Of a stretch of DNA of 64,000 nucleotides, positions 35,233 through 44,115 are shown piece by piece (the first letter of the stretch is position 1; each line of letters begins with the position of its first letter). The notes beneath the pieces were generated by a model. The model saw only the letters and a program-made list of their open reading frames with translations, was not told where the DNA came from and searched no databases. The translations under genes were made by a program, and so were the position numbers. The stretch is taken from positions 1,488,001 to 1,552,000 of the forward strand of contig NZ_CP076458.1 in the NCBI RefSeq assembly GCF_018866245.1. Reading direction: 5' to 3'. The DNA is from Novisyntrophococcus fermenticellae. Its GTDB lineage: Bacteria; Bacillota; Clostridia; Lachnospirales; Lachnospiraceae.

Positions 35233-35261
35233 ATTATAATGTCGAATATCAGCTTTGTCAA
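35233..35261 (-). promoter_or_regulatory. Consensus promoter of the pot operon
   Basis: Minus strand: TTGACA at 35261-35256, 17-base spacer, TATAAT at 35238-35233. Both hexamers match consensus exactly. Confidence 0.9.
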
Positions 35262-35352
35262 TAGATTTTTTTATTCACATATCAGGAATAAAAGACGCAT
35301 ATTCTTAATAGTAACACATATAGGAGGTCTGCGGTGAGTGAGGAGGTATGCA

Positions 35353-36567
35353 ATGCATAGGTGGTTAGTGTTACTGATTTCAGTAGTCTTAATATTGGGA
35401 CAGAGTATGACGGTTCCGGGGGCGGAGATTTCCGATACAGAGCTATATGCGAAGGGAGCCTGCCTGATGGATGGAGATTCGGGGCGGGTGCTGTACGGAA
35501 AACAGGCGGATATAGGGATGGCCATGGCAAGCACAACTAAAATTATGACCTGTATCTTGGCTCTCGAACAGGGAGAGTTGCAGACAGTAGTAACCGCTTC
35601 GGATAAGGCAGCGGCAGCACCCAAGGTACACCTGGGAGTAAAGCAGGGACAGACATTTCTGATGGAGAATCTGCTATATGCATTGATGTTGGAATCCTTC
35701 AATGATGCAGCGATTATGATTGCAGAAGGGATTGGAGGATCCGTTGAAGGATTTGCAGCGAAGATGAATGACAAGGCAAAGGAGATTGGATGTGCAGATA
35801 CATATTTTGTGACACCGAACGGTCTGGATGCGGCTGATGCCGGGGGCTCTCATCATACGACGGCCCGTGATCTTGCCTTGATTATGAGGTACTGCATCAC
35901 ACAGTCGCCAAAAAAGGAGGACTTCTTAAGAATTACGCAGACAGCATCACATAGCTTCTGGGATTGCGAAAATCAGGTATTCTATAACTGCAATAATCAT
36001 AATACGTTTCTTTCTATGATGGATGGGGCCTTAAGCGGGAAAACCGGATTTACGGCGAAAGCCGGATATTGTTATGTAGGTGCATTACAAAAAGACGGAA
36101 AGCTGTTGATTGTAAGCGTTCTGGCCTGTGGATGGCCGAATAACAAGTCCTATAAGTGGTCAGATACCAGAAAACTGATGACCTATGGTCTGGAAAACTA
36201 TCAATATAGGGATATCTATCAGACAGGGCTTCTGGATGCACCTGTGCCTGTGAAAGACGGGCAGTATGCAGGAAGACTGGGAGAGGATGAAGCTTTCGGA
36301 ATTCTTACCTATAAAGATGGAAGAGAGGCAGAAAATCCAAAACAGATGCTTTTAAAAGAGGAAGAGAGCGTGGAGGTAAAGGCAGATATTCCTGAGAAGC
36401 TGCAGGCTCCGGTGAAAGCGGGAACGCAGGTGGGGAGCGTGAGTTACCTGCTGGATGGGAAGAAACTAGTGGAATATCCTGTCTTCCTTGAAAAATCCGT
36501 GAAGAAGATTGACATCTCCTGGTGCATGAAGCGGGTGTTCTTGGTTTTTTGTAATAAAGATCAATAG
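35353..36567 (+). CDS. D-alanyl-D-alanine carboxypeptidase (serine-type, PBP5 family)
   Basis: 404 residues from ATG 35353; AGGAGG at 35341-35346 lies six bases upstream. Signal peptide about 1-24 (ending VPGA). Penicillin-binding motifs: S60-T-T-K63 in MASTTKIM, SFN near 118 in MLESFNDAAIM, KTG in SGKTGFTAKAGYC. A C-terminal beta domain follows (about 290-380). These enzymes trim the terminal D-Ala of peptidoglycan on the cell surface. The C-terminus (SWCMKRVFLVFCNKDQ) is short and lacks an obvious amphipathic anchor, but has a weak hydrophobic stretch. dacF-like enzymes act in sporulation; I cannot tell which this is. Confidence 0.92.
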   Translation: MHRWLVLLISVVLILGQSMTVPGAEISDTELYAKGACLMDGDSGRVLYGKQADIGMAMASTTKIMTCILALEQGELQTVVTASDKAAAAPKVHLGVKQGQTFLMENLLYALMLESFNDAAIMIAEGIGGSVEGFAAKMNDKAKEIGCADTYFVTPNGLDAADAGGSHHTTARDLALIMRYCITQSPKKEDFLRITQTASHSFWDCENQVFYNCNNHNTFLSMMDGALSGKTGFTAKAGYCYVGALQKDGKLLIVSVLACGWPNNKSYKWSDTRKLMTYGLENYQYRDIYQTGLLDAPVPVKDGQYAGRLGEDEAFGILTYKDGREAENPKQMLLKEEESVEVKADIPEKLQAPVKAGTQVGSVSYLLDGKKLVEYPVFLEKSVKKIDISWCMKRVFLVFCNKDQ

Positions 36568-36580
36568 ACCTTTTTCTGAA

Positions 36581-36616
36581 AAAGGGGCGGCAATCCAGCG
36601 AAACTGCCGCCTCTTT
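36581..36616. terminator. Shared terminator between carboxypeptidase and melA
   Basis: AAAGGGGCGGCA (36581-36592) pairs with TGCCGCCTCTTT (36605-36616), one G-U pair. The minus-strand reading continues into TTTTTC, so it is better for melA; it can also serve the convergent carboxypeptidase gene. Confidence 0.75.
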
Positions 36617-36625
36617 CTGAATCTG

Positions 36626-37951
36626 CTATTTCTGAAAATCAGCCATGTAATCTCCGTGTGCAGCTATAAGCTCATCACACATTTTTTTGATATCACCAAT
36701 ACTGAGTTCCGCTCCTGTATGAGGATCCATCATGGCAGCCTGATAGATATACTGTCTGTCTTTTGTAACTGCGGCCTCTATGGTGAGCAGCTGTGGATTG
36801 ATATTGGACATATTCATGGCTGCAAGCTGAACCGGAAGCTTTCCTATATGACAGGGAGTAACTCCTTTTCCATCTACCAGACAGGGGACTTCCACACACG
36901 CATCTGAAGGAAGATTATCGATAAGCCCCGTATTTAATACATTACCGCCTATGGTATAGGGCTTATTGGTTAATACGGCTTCCATAATATAGGAGGCGTA
37001 TTCAAGAGAACGTTCATGGGTAATCTTTCCATCTTCCAAAATATCAGCTTTTTCCTTGTTCCATCCTTCAATCTGATTAATACATCTTCTGGGATATTCA
37101 TCCAGGGGGATGTTGTAATCGCTTATCAGCTCAGGATATCTGCTTTTGATAAAGAACGGGTTATATTCGGCATTGTGTTCACTGGATTCTGTGCAGTAAT
37201 AGCCCAGGGTTTTAATATATTCATAGCGAACCATATCGCTATGCTTTTCTTCTGCATTCTTTTTGGCTGCTCTTTCTTTGATTTGCGGATAAAGATTTTT
37301 GCCGTCTTTATCATGTATCTTCAAAAGCCATGCCATATGGTTGATACCGGCAATCAATTCTGTCCTTCCCTCCAGCTTATCCTCCATACCCACACCTTTC
37401 AGGAGCGTTTCGGAGCAGGTCTGGACGCTATGACACAGACCTACGGTTCTGATTTTTGTATAACGCTGCATATAGCCTGACAGCATTGCCATAGGATTGG
37501 TATAGTTCATGAACAAGGTATCGGGGCAGACTTCTTCCATATCCTTTGCAAATCCGGCCATCACGGGTATTGTCCTCAAAGCCCGCATAATTCCGCCGAT
37601 CCCTAAGGAGTCGGCAATTGTCTGTCTTAAGCCGTATTTCTTTGGAATCTCAAAATCAGTAATCGTACATGGGTCGTAGCCCCCGACCTGAATTGCATTT
37701 ACCACAAAATTGGCATTTCTCAAAGCGTCCTTACGGTTTTCAATCCCCAGATAAGTTGTGATGTGGGCTCGTCCGTTATTTACATTCCTGTTGATTGCAT
37801 CCAGTATGATTTTAGAATCTGAGAGACGGTTCTGATCGATATCATAAAGAGCAATTTCACTGTCACGCAGTGCATCCGTACACATGCAGTCACCGAGTAC
37901 ATTTCTCGCAAATACAGTACTTCCGGCACCTAAAAAAGTAATTTTTGTCAT
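36626..37951 (-). CDS. melA: Family 4 glycoside hydrolase, alpha-galactosidase (MelA-like)
   Basis: 441 residues. NAD-binding FLGAGSTVF at residues 6-14; GGYDPCTITDFE and RQTIADSLGIGGIMRALRTIP match the alpha-galactosidase branch of GH4 closely. Metal-binding residues C173 (GLCHS) and H205 (GINHMAW) are present. GH4 enzymes cleave by an NAD+- and Mn2+-dependent redox mechanism. RBS AGGAGGTAT upstream of ATG 37951 (minus). A divergent AraC-family regulator gene lies 124 bases away. No sugar transporter is next to it, so it depends on an importer elsewhere. Confidence 0.93.
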   Translation of the reverse strand: MTKITFLGAGSTVFARNVLGDCMCTDALRDSEIALYDIDQNRLSDSKIILDAINRNVNNGRAHITTYLGIENRKDALRNANFVVNAIQVGGYDPCTITDFEIPKKYGLRQTIADSLGIGGIMRALRTIPVMAGFAKDMEEVCPDTLFMNYTNPMAMLSGYMQRYTKIRTVGLCHSVQTCSETLLKGVGMEDKLEGRTELIAGINHMAWLLKIHDKDGKNLYPQIKERAAKKNAEEKHSDMVRYEYIKTLGYYCTESSEHNAEYNPFFIKSRYPELISDYNIPLDEYPRRCINQIEGWNKEKADILEDGKITHERSLEYASYIMEAVLTNKPYTIGGNVLNTGLIDNLPSDACVEVPCLVDGKGVTPCHIGKLPVQLAAMNMSNINPQLLTIEAAVTKDRQYIYQAAMMDPHTGAELSIGDIKKMCDELIAAHGDYMADFQK

Positions 37952-38075
37952 GAGATACCTCCTAATTGGTTGTCATTTTCATAAAACAAGTATATAATGA
38001 AAAAACGCAAAATTCTTTGTTTAATGTTTCAATTAAATTGTCATATTGTTGCTTATTGGAAGGATAAAAGGTGAT
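37952..38075. promoter_or_regulatory. Divergent control region melA / araC-type gene
   Basis: AT-rich. On the minus strand ATTATATACT (about 37993-38002) gives a good -10 for melA without a good -35, typical for activator-dependent promoters. TTGAAA on the minus strand lies upstream (about 38030). Direct repeats for the AraC-type protein could not be made out by eye. Confidence 0.4.
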
Positions 38076-38894
38076 ATGTTAAATCATGCATTGCATATTT
38101 ATTTTTGTGGACAGGAGGCGTGCACTCCCAGACATTCTTTCGGACCTGCAGTCCGGAACCATTATCTGATGCATGTTATCCTAAAGGGAAAAGGTGAATT
38201 CCATGTGCATGGACAGATATTCCATCTGAAAAAAGGTGACGCATTTTTAATAAGTCCTGATCAGTCCACTTATTATGTGGCGGATCAGGAGAATCCCTGG
38301 GAGTATGCATGGGTAGCCTTTGATGGATATGAAGTGTCACAGATTCTGGAAAGCTGCGGATTTACAGATGAGAACCCGGTATTTCATTTCCAGGATGCAG
38401 AGGATTCAGAACTGGGGGACCACGCTTTATTTGAAAACATACTTACACTGGTCCTCCAATACAACCATTCAGGCAGGTGTACTTTTGAAACGCTGGGGTA
38501 TCTATATCTGATTTTGGGATTCATGCAGCGAAGTGCGGGAACGCAGGAGAAACCCTATGAAAGAGATTATCTTCGTAAAGCATGTGATTACGTCAGTCAA
38601 AATTACAGTTATCAGATTAAGGTGTCGGATATTGCCAGATATATCGGGATTGACAGAACCTACCTTTATAAATTATTTCGAAAAGAGCTGGAATTGTCAC
38701 CCCAGGAATATTTGATTTCCTTTCGCATAAAGATTGCAAAAAACATGCTAAAGCACACAACATTAACAGTAACGGAAGTTTCTTATTCCTGTGGCTTTCA
38801 TGACAGTGCTTCTTTTTGCAAATGTTTTAAAAGGCTGACAGGCTATACACCGAAAAACTATCGAAAAAGCAAGGAAGCATATGACCTGGCTTAA
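38076..38894 (+). CDS. AraC-family transcriptional regulator
   Basis: 272 residues from ATG 38076 with AAAAGGTGAT upstream. N-terminal cupin-like sugar-binding domain (about 1-140; RNHYLMHVILKGKGEFHV, LKKGDAFLISP) and C-terminal double helix-turn-helix (about 170-268; VSDIARYIGIDRTYLYKLF, SYSCGFHDSASFCKCFKRL, GYTPKNYRK). It is divergent from melA and most likely activates it in response to an alpha-galactoside (inference, MelR-like). Confidence 0.93.
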   Translation: MLNHALHIYFCGQEACTPRHSFGPAVRNHYLMHVILKGKGEFHVHGQIFHLKKGDAFLISPDQSTYYVADQENPWEYAWVAFDGYEVSQILESCGFTDENPVFHFQDAEDSELGDHALFENILTLVLQYNHSGRCTFETLGYLYLILGFMQRSAGTQEKPYERDYLRKACDYVSQNYSYQIKVSDIARYIGIDRTYLYKLFRKELELSPQEYLISFRIKIAKNMLKHTTLTVTEVSYSCGFHDSASFCKCFKRLTGYTPKNYRKSKEAYDLA

Positions 38895-38916
38895 GACTGT
38901 AGAGGAGAGTTAATGT

Positions 38917-40746
38917 ATGAAGTGGCGGACACTTGAAAACACGGCAAAAATTTTTCCGGCAACCAGTGGGAAAAAGGACGAAAGAGTATTTCGCTTTGCA
39001 TGTGTGCTAAAAGAAGGCATCCGGGCTGAACTGCTCCAGGAGGCATTGAATAAAACATTGGAAGAGTTTCCGATGTTTCTTTGTGTGCTCAGAAAGGGTT
39101 TGTTCTGGAATTACCTGGAAGAATCAAAGCTTAGACCCATTGTACGGGAAGAATATCGTACGCCTTGCAGTGCTATCTATGTTCGTGATCAGAAAAACCT
39201 TCTTTTTGAAGTTACCTACTATAAAACACGGATAAACTTCGAGACATATCATGCACTGACGGATGGAACGGGGGCATTGAATTTTTTAAAGATGCTTGTC
39301 TATCAGTATTTGATGCTTGCATATCCGGAATATGTGAAAGGTCCTGTGTCAAAACTTGGAATTACCTCATCCACAGAGGAGGATATGGTGGAAGATGGTT
39401 TTTCCAAATATTATGGAAGCGGAGAAATAAAAGAAGAGATTCCCCGATTTAAGTCCTATCAATTTCCTTATCACCGCAGGGAACACGGACGGATGAAGCT
39501 GATTGAAGGCCTTGTCTCTTCTGAGAAATTGCTGCAGAAAGCAAGAGAGCACAATACTACCGTGACAGTCTTGCTGACCTCCGTCTATCTTTGCGCAATT
39601 GCTAAGGATATGAGTATCAGACAGAAGAAAAAACCGGTATCGCTTATGATTCCGGTAAACTTAAGAAATATATTCCCTTCTGATTCCATGCGGAATTTTT
39701 TCGGATGGATTGACATCGGGTATGATTTCGCAACACGCAGTAATGAACTGGAGGACGTCATTGCTTATACATCTGATTTTTTTAAGCGGGAGTTGACCCT
39801 TAAGCGAATTGGTGCTAGAATGGACAACCTGATTCAATTTGAGAAAAATCCATTGATAAGAATTGTTCCTCTGGAATTAAAGTACATTTTTATGCAGCTT
39901 GGAGCAAAATTCATAAGTGTCGGTGAAAATACAGCGGTTTTCTCCAATATAGGAAAAATCAATCTGCCGGATGATTGTGAATCTTATCTGGATTATTTTG
40001 AGTTTTACACAACAACCCCTACGATGGAGTTGTGTATGTGTACTTTTCAGGAGCACATGACTTTATCCTTTACCTCGGCATTTGTAACCAACCGGGTGGA
40101 AGAAAATTTCTTCTCAATACTAAAGGAATTGAATCTTGATGTCCGTATGATTGTGAGTGGGGATTCCCGGGCCGGGCAGGAGCATTTCCCGGATTTATCC
40201 AAAGAAACTGCCACGCATGATTTCTGGTATCGCCTGTTCACCTTCTCCTGCCTTGCAGTCATGGTAATCAGCAATATATTGAATTATTTGTTAATTCCTG
40301 AGATGTTCTGGTCCCGGTATGTGATGGGCGGAATGGCGTCAGCCTGGATAATTACGAGCGTAGGCTATCGAAAAAGGAGAAACCTGTTGAAAAATGCTGT
40401 GTGGCAGCTGGTGCTGATAGGAATAGGTTTGTATCTTTGGGACTATGCCACAGGGTTTTATGGGTGGTCTTTGAATATCGGACTTCCCTGCCTCATATTA
40501 AGCTGCCTTGCTGCCATAACTGCAATTATCATATTTTTCAGACTGAATTCTGCAGATTATATGATTTATATGATGATTACCTGCCTGGCAGGTTTTTTGC
40601 CATTGATACTTAATATAGCAGGGATTGTTCAGTTCAAGGCATTAGCAGTCATCTGTGCAGGAATAAGTTTTCTGACTCTTGCAGCACTGTGCCTTTTTCA
40701 ATGGCCGGCTGTGAAAAATGAATTAATTAAAAAATTTCATGTATAA
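38917..40746 (+). CDS. Condensation-domain-like acyltransferase with C-terminal membrane domain (DUF6320-like)
   Basis: 609 residues; GAGGAG at 38902-38907. The first 400 residues resemble the chloramphenicol acetyltransferase / condensation fold, with the catalytic HxxxDG as H112-A-L-T-D116-G117 and a later region around residues 245-275 (MIPVNLRNIFPSDSMRNFFGW, shown as MIPVNLRNIF, SMRNFFGW). Residues about 435-600 hold five or six membrane segments. This two-part layout is seen in DUF6320 proteins of Lachnospiraceae. It may transfer an acyl group to a surface glycan or alcohol; the substrate is not known. The GNAT gene follows within about 20 bases. Confidence 0.7.
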   Translation: MKWRTLENTAKIFPATSGKKDERVFRFACVLKEGIRAELLQEALNKTLEEFPMFLCVLRKGLFWNYLEESKLRPIVREEYRTPCSAIYVRDQKNLLFEVTYYKTRINFETYHALTDGTGALNFLKMLVYQYLMLAYPEYVKGPVSKLGITSSTEEDMVEDGFSKYYGSGEIKEEIPRFKSYQFPYHRREHGRMKLIEGLVSSEKLLQKAREHNTTVTVLLTSVYLCAIAKDMSIRQKKKPVSLMIPVNLRNIFPSDSMRNFFGWIDIGYDFATRSNELEDVIAYTSDFFKRELTLKRIGARMDNLIQFEKNPLIRIVPLELKYIFMQLGAKFISVGENTAVFSNIGKINLPDDCESYLDYFEFYTTTPTMELCMCTFQEHMTLSFTSAFVTNRVEENFFSILKELNLDVRMIVSGDSRAGQEHFPDLSKETATHDFWYRLFTFSCLAVMVISNILNYLLIPEMFWSRYVMGGMASAWIITSVGYRKRRNLLKNAVWQLVLIGIGLYLWDYATGFYGWSLNIGLPCLILSCLAAITAIIIFFRLNSADYMIYMMITCLAGFLPLILNIAGIVQFKALAVICAGISFLTLAALCLFQWPAVKNELIKKFHV

Positions 40747-40768
40747 CAGGAATAGGAGATTTATAATT

Positions 40769-41353
40769 ATGCAAAAGATAATATACAGACTCGTAAAGGA
40801 AACAGATGCTTCCGAAATCCTTTCGATATATGAACCATATGTAAAAAATACGGCAATCAGTTTTGAACATGAAATGCCGTCACTGGACGAATTCACAGAA
40901 CGAATCAGATATATTTCAGCTGATTACCCCTATATTATCTGTGAGGAAGACAGTAGAGTAGTCGGATATGCCTACGCACATAAACAGATGGAGCGTGCCG
41001 CTTATCAATGGAATGCAGAACTTACAGTATATATTGACCAGTTACATCTGCACTGTGGAATAGGGAAATCTCTTTACTGCGCATTAATAGAGATACTTAA
41101 ACTTCAAAATATCAGGAATGTGTATGGCCTGGTTACGGCACAGAATGTGAACAGCGAAAAGCTACATGAGCACTTTGAATTTCACAAGGCGGGAATCCTT
41201 CGGAATACCGGATATAAATGTGGTGCATGGCATGATGTAATCTGGTATGAAAAAAGCCTTGGAGAACCCTCAGAGGTTCCAAAGGATTTTCGGTCAATTC
41301 GGGAAATAGAGAAAAATAAGGTTGCGATCATATTATCAATGAATAAAAATTAA
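40769..41353 (+). CDS. GNAT acetyltransferase, phosphinothricin-acetyltransferase-like
   Basis: 194 residues from ATG 40769, with AGGAGA at 40754-40759. An earlier ATG at 40739 overlaps the previous gene but has no ribosome binding site. IYRLVKETDASEILSIYEPYV at the N-terminus (IYRLVKETDA, ILSIYEPYV), TAISFEHEMPS, acetyl-CoA region HCGIGKSLYCALIE and GLVTAQNVNSEKLHEHFEF mark the Pat-type branch of GNAT. Many such enzymes acetylate methionine-like analogues; the real substrate is unknown. The C-terminal 30 residues are an extra charged tail. Confidence 0.85.
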   Translation: MQKIIYRLVKETDASEILSIYEPYVKNTAISFEHEMPSLDEFTERIRYISADYPYIICEEDSRVVGYAYAHKQMERAAYQWNAELTVYIDQLHLHCGIGKSLYCALIEILKLQNIRNVYGLVTAQNVNSEKLHEHFEFHKAGILRNTGYKCGAWHDVIWYEKSLGEPSEVPKDFRSIREIEKNKVAIILSMNKN

Positions 41354-41392
41354 TTAGATGGCTAATTATAAAATGGGAGATAATTATAAAAT
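41354..41392. repeat. MarR-site-like motif and 12-bp direct repeat
   Basis: TTAGATGGCTAA (41354-41365) resembles the operator at 41469. TAATTATAAAAT is repeated exactly at 41363-41374 and 41381-41392, an 18-bp period. Both sit in the gap before the MarR operon. Confidence 0.45.
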
Positions 41393-41436
41393 AAATCATA
41401 TAATTCTAAAAAAATCATAAAATCAGAGAGTTTCTC

Positions 41437-41465
41437 TTGAAATTCGAATAAAAGAAGACTAAAAT
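41437..41465 (+). promoter_or_regulatory. Promoter of the marR-ABC exporter operon
   Basis: TTGAAA at 41437-41442, 17 bases, TAAAAT at 41460-41465. Confidence 0.7.
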
Positions 41466-41468
41466 AGC

Positions 41469-41484
41469 TTAGTCAGCTAACTAA
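41469..41484. promoter_or_regulatory. Probable MarR operator
   Basis: TTAGTCAGCTAACTAA is a near-perfect 16-bp palindrome beginning three bases after the -10 hexamer, so a bound dimer would cover the transcription start. A related half-conserved copy is at 41354. Confidence 0.6.
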
Positions 41485-41516
41485 AACACAAAGAACCACG
41501 GAGGTGAATTAACCAA

Positions 41517-42017
41517 TTGGGAATGCGTGAAAAAGACTGGATGGATGAGGATTCACGTATCCAGAATTTTCTTCTCAAAATCGTACATCGTTATTTTGCA
41601 ATCAGCTTCAGCCAGTTCGCACAATATGATATCTATCCGGGGCAGGTTCCGGTAGTGATCTTATTATCTAAAAGAGAGGGCTTAAGCCAGAGTGAAATTT
41701 GCCGGGAGCTTAAAATCAAGCCTTCCACTGTTACTGTTTCCATGAAGCGTATGGAGAAGAACGGATTGATTATCAGAAAGCCGGACGAGAAAGATCAAAG
41801 GATTCAAAGGATTTATGGAACGGATAAATTAAAAGTGTTGCAAAAAGAGATTTACAAATTAGTCCGTAAAAATGAAGAGGTAATGATGGATGGTTTTACA
41901 GAAAGTGAGCTACATCTGATGAACCGTTTTTTACACCAGATTTATGAAAATCTGGAAAAGATTCCGGTGCCGGAGACGGAAAAATTAAAAGAAAGAGGAG
42001 GCATCTGCCATGATTAA
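41517..42017 (+). CDS. MarR-family transcriptional regulator
   Basis: 166 residues; TTG start at 41517 fits GGAGGTG at 41500-41506 (ten bases); the ATG at 41523 is a possible alternative. Winged helix in the middle (GLSQSEICRELKIKPSTVTVSMKRMEKNG, shown as SQSEICRELKIKPSTV, RMEKNGLI) and the wing with KPDEKDQR. It overlaps the first ABC gene by 8 bases. It should repress the operon via the palindrome at 41469 and release DNA on binding a drug or metabolite (family knowledge). Confidence 0.93.
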   Translation: MGMREKDWMDEDSRIQNFLLKIVHRYFAISFSQFAQYDIYPGQVPVVILLSKREGLSQSEICRELKIKPSTVTVSMKRMEKNGLIIRKPDEKDQRIQRIYGTDKLKVLQKEIYKLVRKNEEVMMDGFTESELHLMNRFLHQIYENLEKIPVPETEKLKERGGICHD

Positions 42018-44115
42018 GATGTTCCAATATTTGAAAAAGAGCGCCGGATATATTCTGGTGATTTTTATACTGCTGTTTATACAGGCCAACAGTGATTTAG
42101 CGCTGCCGTCTTATACTTCCAAAATTGTGGATGTGGGGATTCAGCAGAAGGGAATTGAGGATGCCGTTCCTGATAAGATACGTAAGGAGTCCCTGGATTC
42201 TCTTCTTTTACTTATGAACAGCAAGGAGCAGGAAAAGGTAATGGATGCATATTCTCTGAAGGGAGATATGTATGAGCTTAATAAAATTGAGAAAGAAACA
42301 AGAGAAGACATCAATATTCCGTTGGGAGAAGCCATGCTTATGGCTGCAGGTATACAGGAACAGGGAATTGACATGTCCACCGTGCCTAAAGAACAGCTGG
42401 AACAGATGCTCTCTCAGGCGAAGGAGAAAGTGGAAGAGGTGCCTTCCAGTATCGTGACACAGGCTGCCACCAGCTTTATTCAGCAGGAATATAAAGATCA
42501 GGGACAGGATGTGGATAAGATTCAGACACGGTATGTGCTGACCGCCGGTCTTAAGATGCTTGGCCTGGCGGCAATTGGTATGGCCGCGGCCATCAGCGTC
42601 ACATTTCTATCCAGCCGTGTGGCTGCCGGTCTGGGGAGAGATCTGCGCAGCAATGTCTATAAAAAGGTCATTTCATTTTCAAGCAGTGAGATGAATAAAT
42701 TCTCCACAGCATCCTTAATTACGCGAAGTACCAACGATATTCAGCAGGTACAGATGTTTATGACCATGTTGTTTCGCATCGTACTATATGCCCCGATTCT
42801 GGGCATTGGCGGTTTGATTAAGGTCTTGAACACAGAGAGTTCTATGACCTGGATCCTGGCAGTGGGTGTCGGAGCGATTCTGGTAGTAATACTTGTGTTG
42901 TTTACCGTAGCCATGCCTAAGTTTAAGAAATTACAGACCCTGATTGACAGGATAAATATGGTTACCCGTGAGATACTGACCGGTATACCGGTAATCCGGG
43001 CTTTCTCGGCAGAAAAACACGAAGAAGAGAGGTTTGAGGAAGCTAATGCAAACCTTACCCGTACCAATTTATTCGTAAACCGATGTATGACATTTATGAT
43101 GCCGGTGATGATGCTGATTATGAATTCACTGACCGTACTGATTATTTATTCAGGTGCCCATGGAATTGATGCCGGAAAATTACAAGTCGGAGATATGATG
43201 GCATTTATCCAGTATGCAATGCAGATCATTATGTCCTTCCTTATGATATCCATGGTGTCTGTGATTATGCCTCGTGCCAGCGTATCTGCGAATCGTATCC
43301 ACGAAGTGCTGGATATGGAACCTGAAATCCATAATCCGGTGCAGCCGTTGCGCCCGGATGAAACCAGGAAGGGTGAAGTTACATTTGATCATGTGACGTT
43401 TGCGTATCCCGGAGCAGAAGAAGAAGTACTTTCAGATATAAGCTTTACAGCCCGGAAAGGGGAAACCGTGGCGTTTATCGGAAGTACGGGATCCGGTAAA
43501 AGCACATTGGTTAATCTGATTCCGCGTTTCTATGATGTTACCGGAGGGTCTATCTCTATAGATGGTGTGGATATCCGGAATATGGATTTGAAGGACTTAA
43601 GAGACCGGATTGGATATGTGCCTCAAAAAGGGGTCTTGTTTTCCGGTACAATTGATTCCAATCTTCGCTATGGAAAGGATGAAGCCAGCAAGGAGGAAGT
43701 GGAAAAAGCGGCAGAGATTGCTCAGGCCACAGAATTTATCCGTAATAAAGACGAGGGAATGGAGGCTCCAATTGCACAGGGAGGAACGAATGTATCAGGC
43801 GGACAAAAGCAGCGTCTGTCCATAGCACGAGCAATTGTTAAGAATCCGGAAGTCTACATCTTTGATGACAGCTTTTCGGCTTTGGATTACAAGACGGATG
43901 CTACGCTTCGTAAGGCTTTGAAATCATATACCAAAGATGCCACGACACTGATTGTTGCTCAGAGAATCAGTACGATCTTACGTGCAGACCAGATTATCGT
44001 ACTGGATGATGGTAAAGTAGCAGGGAAGGGAACGCACAGGGAATTATTGAAATCCTGTGAGGTTTATCGGCAGATTGCCGGATCACAGTTGTCAGAGGAG
44101 GAATTGGAAGCATGA
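42010..44115 (+). CDS. ABC exporter subunit 1, degenerate nucleotide site
   Basis: 701 residues: membrane domain, then ATPase. An insert of about 135 residues after the first membrane segment (about 35-170, charged, helical) makes it longer than standard half-transporters and should be outside the membrane. Walker A GSTGSGKST near 491, signature VSGGQKQR, but Walker B reads IFDDSFSALD (D619-D620), with Asp in place of the catalytic Glu. This marks the non-canonical partner of heterodimeric exporters such as BmrCD or TM287/288. It overlaps the partner gene by four bases. Probable multidrug or peptide export. Confidence 0.93.
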   Translation: MIKMFQYLKKSAGYILVIFILLFIQANSDLALPSYTSKIVDVGIQQKGIEDAVPDKIRKESLDSLLLLMNSKEQEKVMDAYSLKGDMYELNKIEKETREDINIPLGEAMLMAAGIQEQGIDMSTVPKEQLEQMLSQAKEKVEEVPSSIVTQAATSFIQQEYKDQGQDVDKIQTRYVLTAGLKMLGLAAIGMAAAISVTFLSSRVAAGLGRDLRSNVYKKVISFSSSEMNKFSTASLITRSTNDIQQVQMFMTMLFRIVLYAPILGIGGLIKVLNTESSMTWILAVGVGAILVVILVLFTVAMPKFKKLQTLIDRINMVTREILTGIPVIRAFSAEKHEEERFEEANANLTRTNLFVNRCMTFMMPVMMLIMNSLTVLIIYSGAHGIDAGKLQVGDMMAFIQYAMQIIMSFLMISMVSVIMPRASVSANRIHEVLDMEPEIHNPVQPLRPDETRKGEVTFDHVTFAYPGAEEEVLSDISFTARKGETVAFIGSTGSGKSTLVNLIPRFYDVTGGSISIDGVDIRNMDLKDLRDRIGYVPQKGVLFSGTIDSNLRYGKDEASKEEVEKAAEIAQATEFIRNKDEGMEAPIAQGGTNVSGGQKQRLSIARAIVKNPEVYIFDDSFSALDYKTDATLRKALKSYTKDATTLIVAQRISTILRADQIIVLDDGKVAGKGTHRELLKSCEVYRQIAGSQLSEEELEA

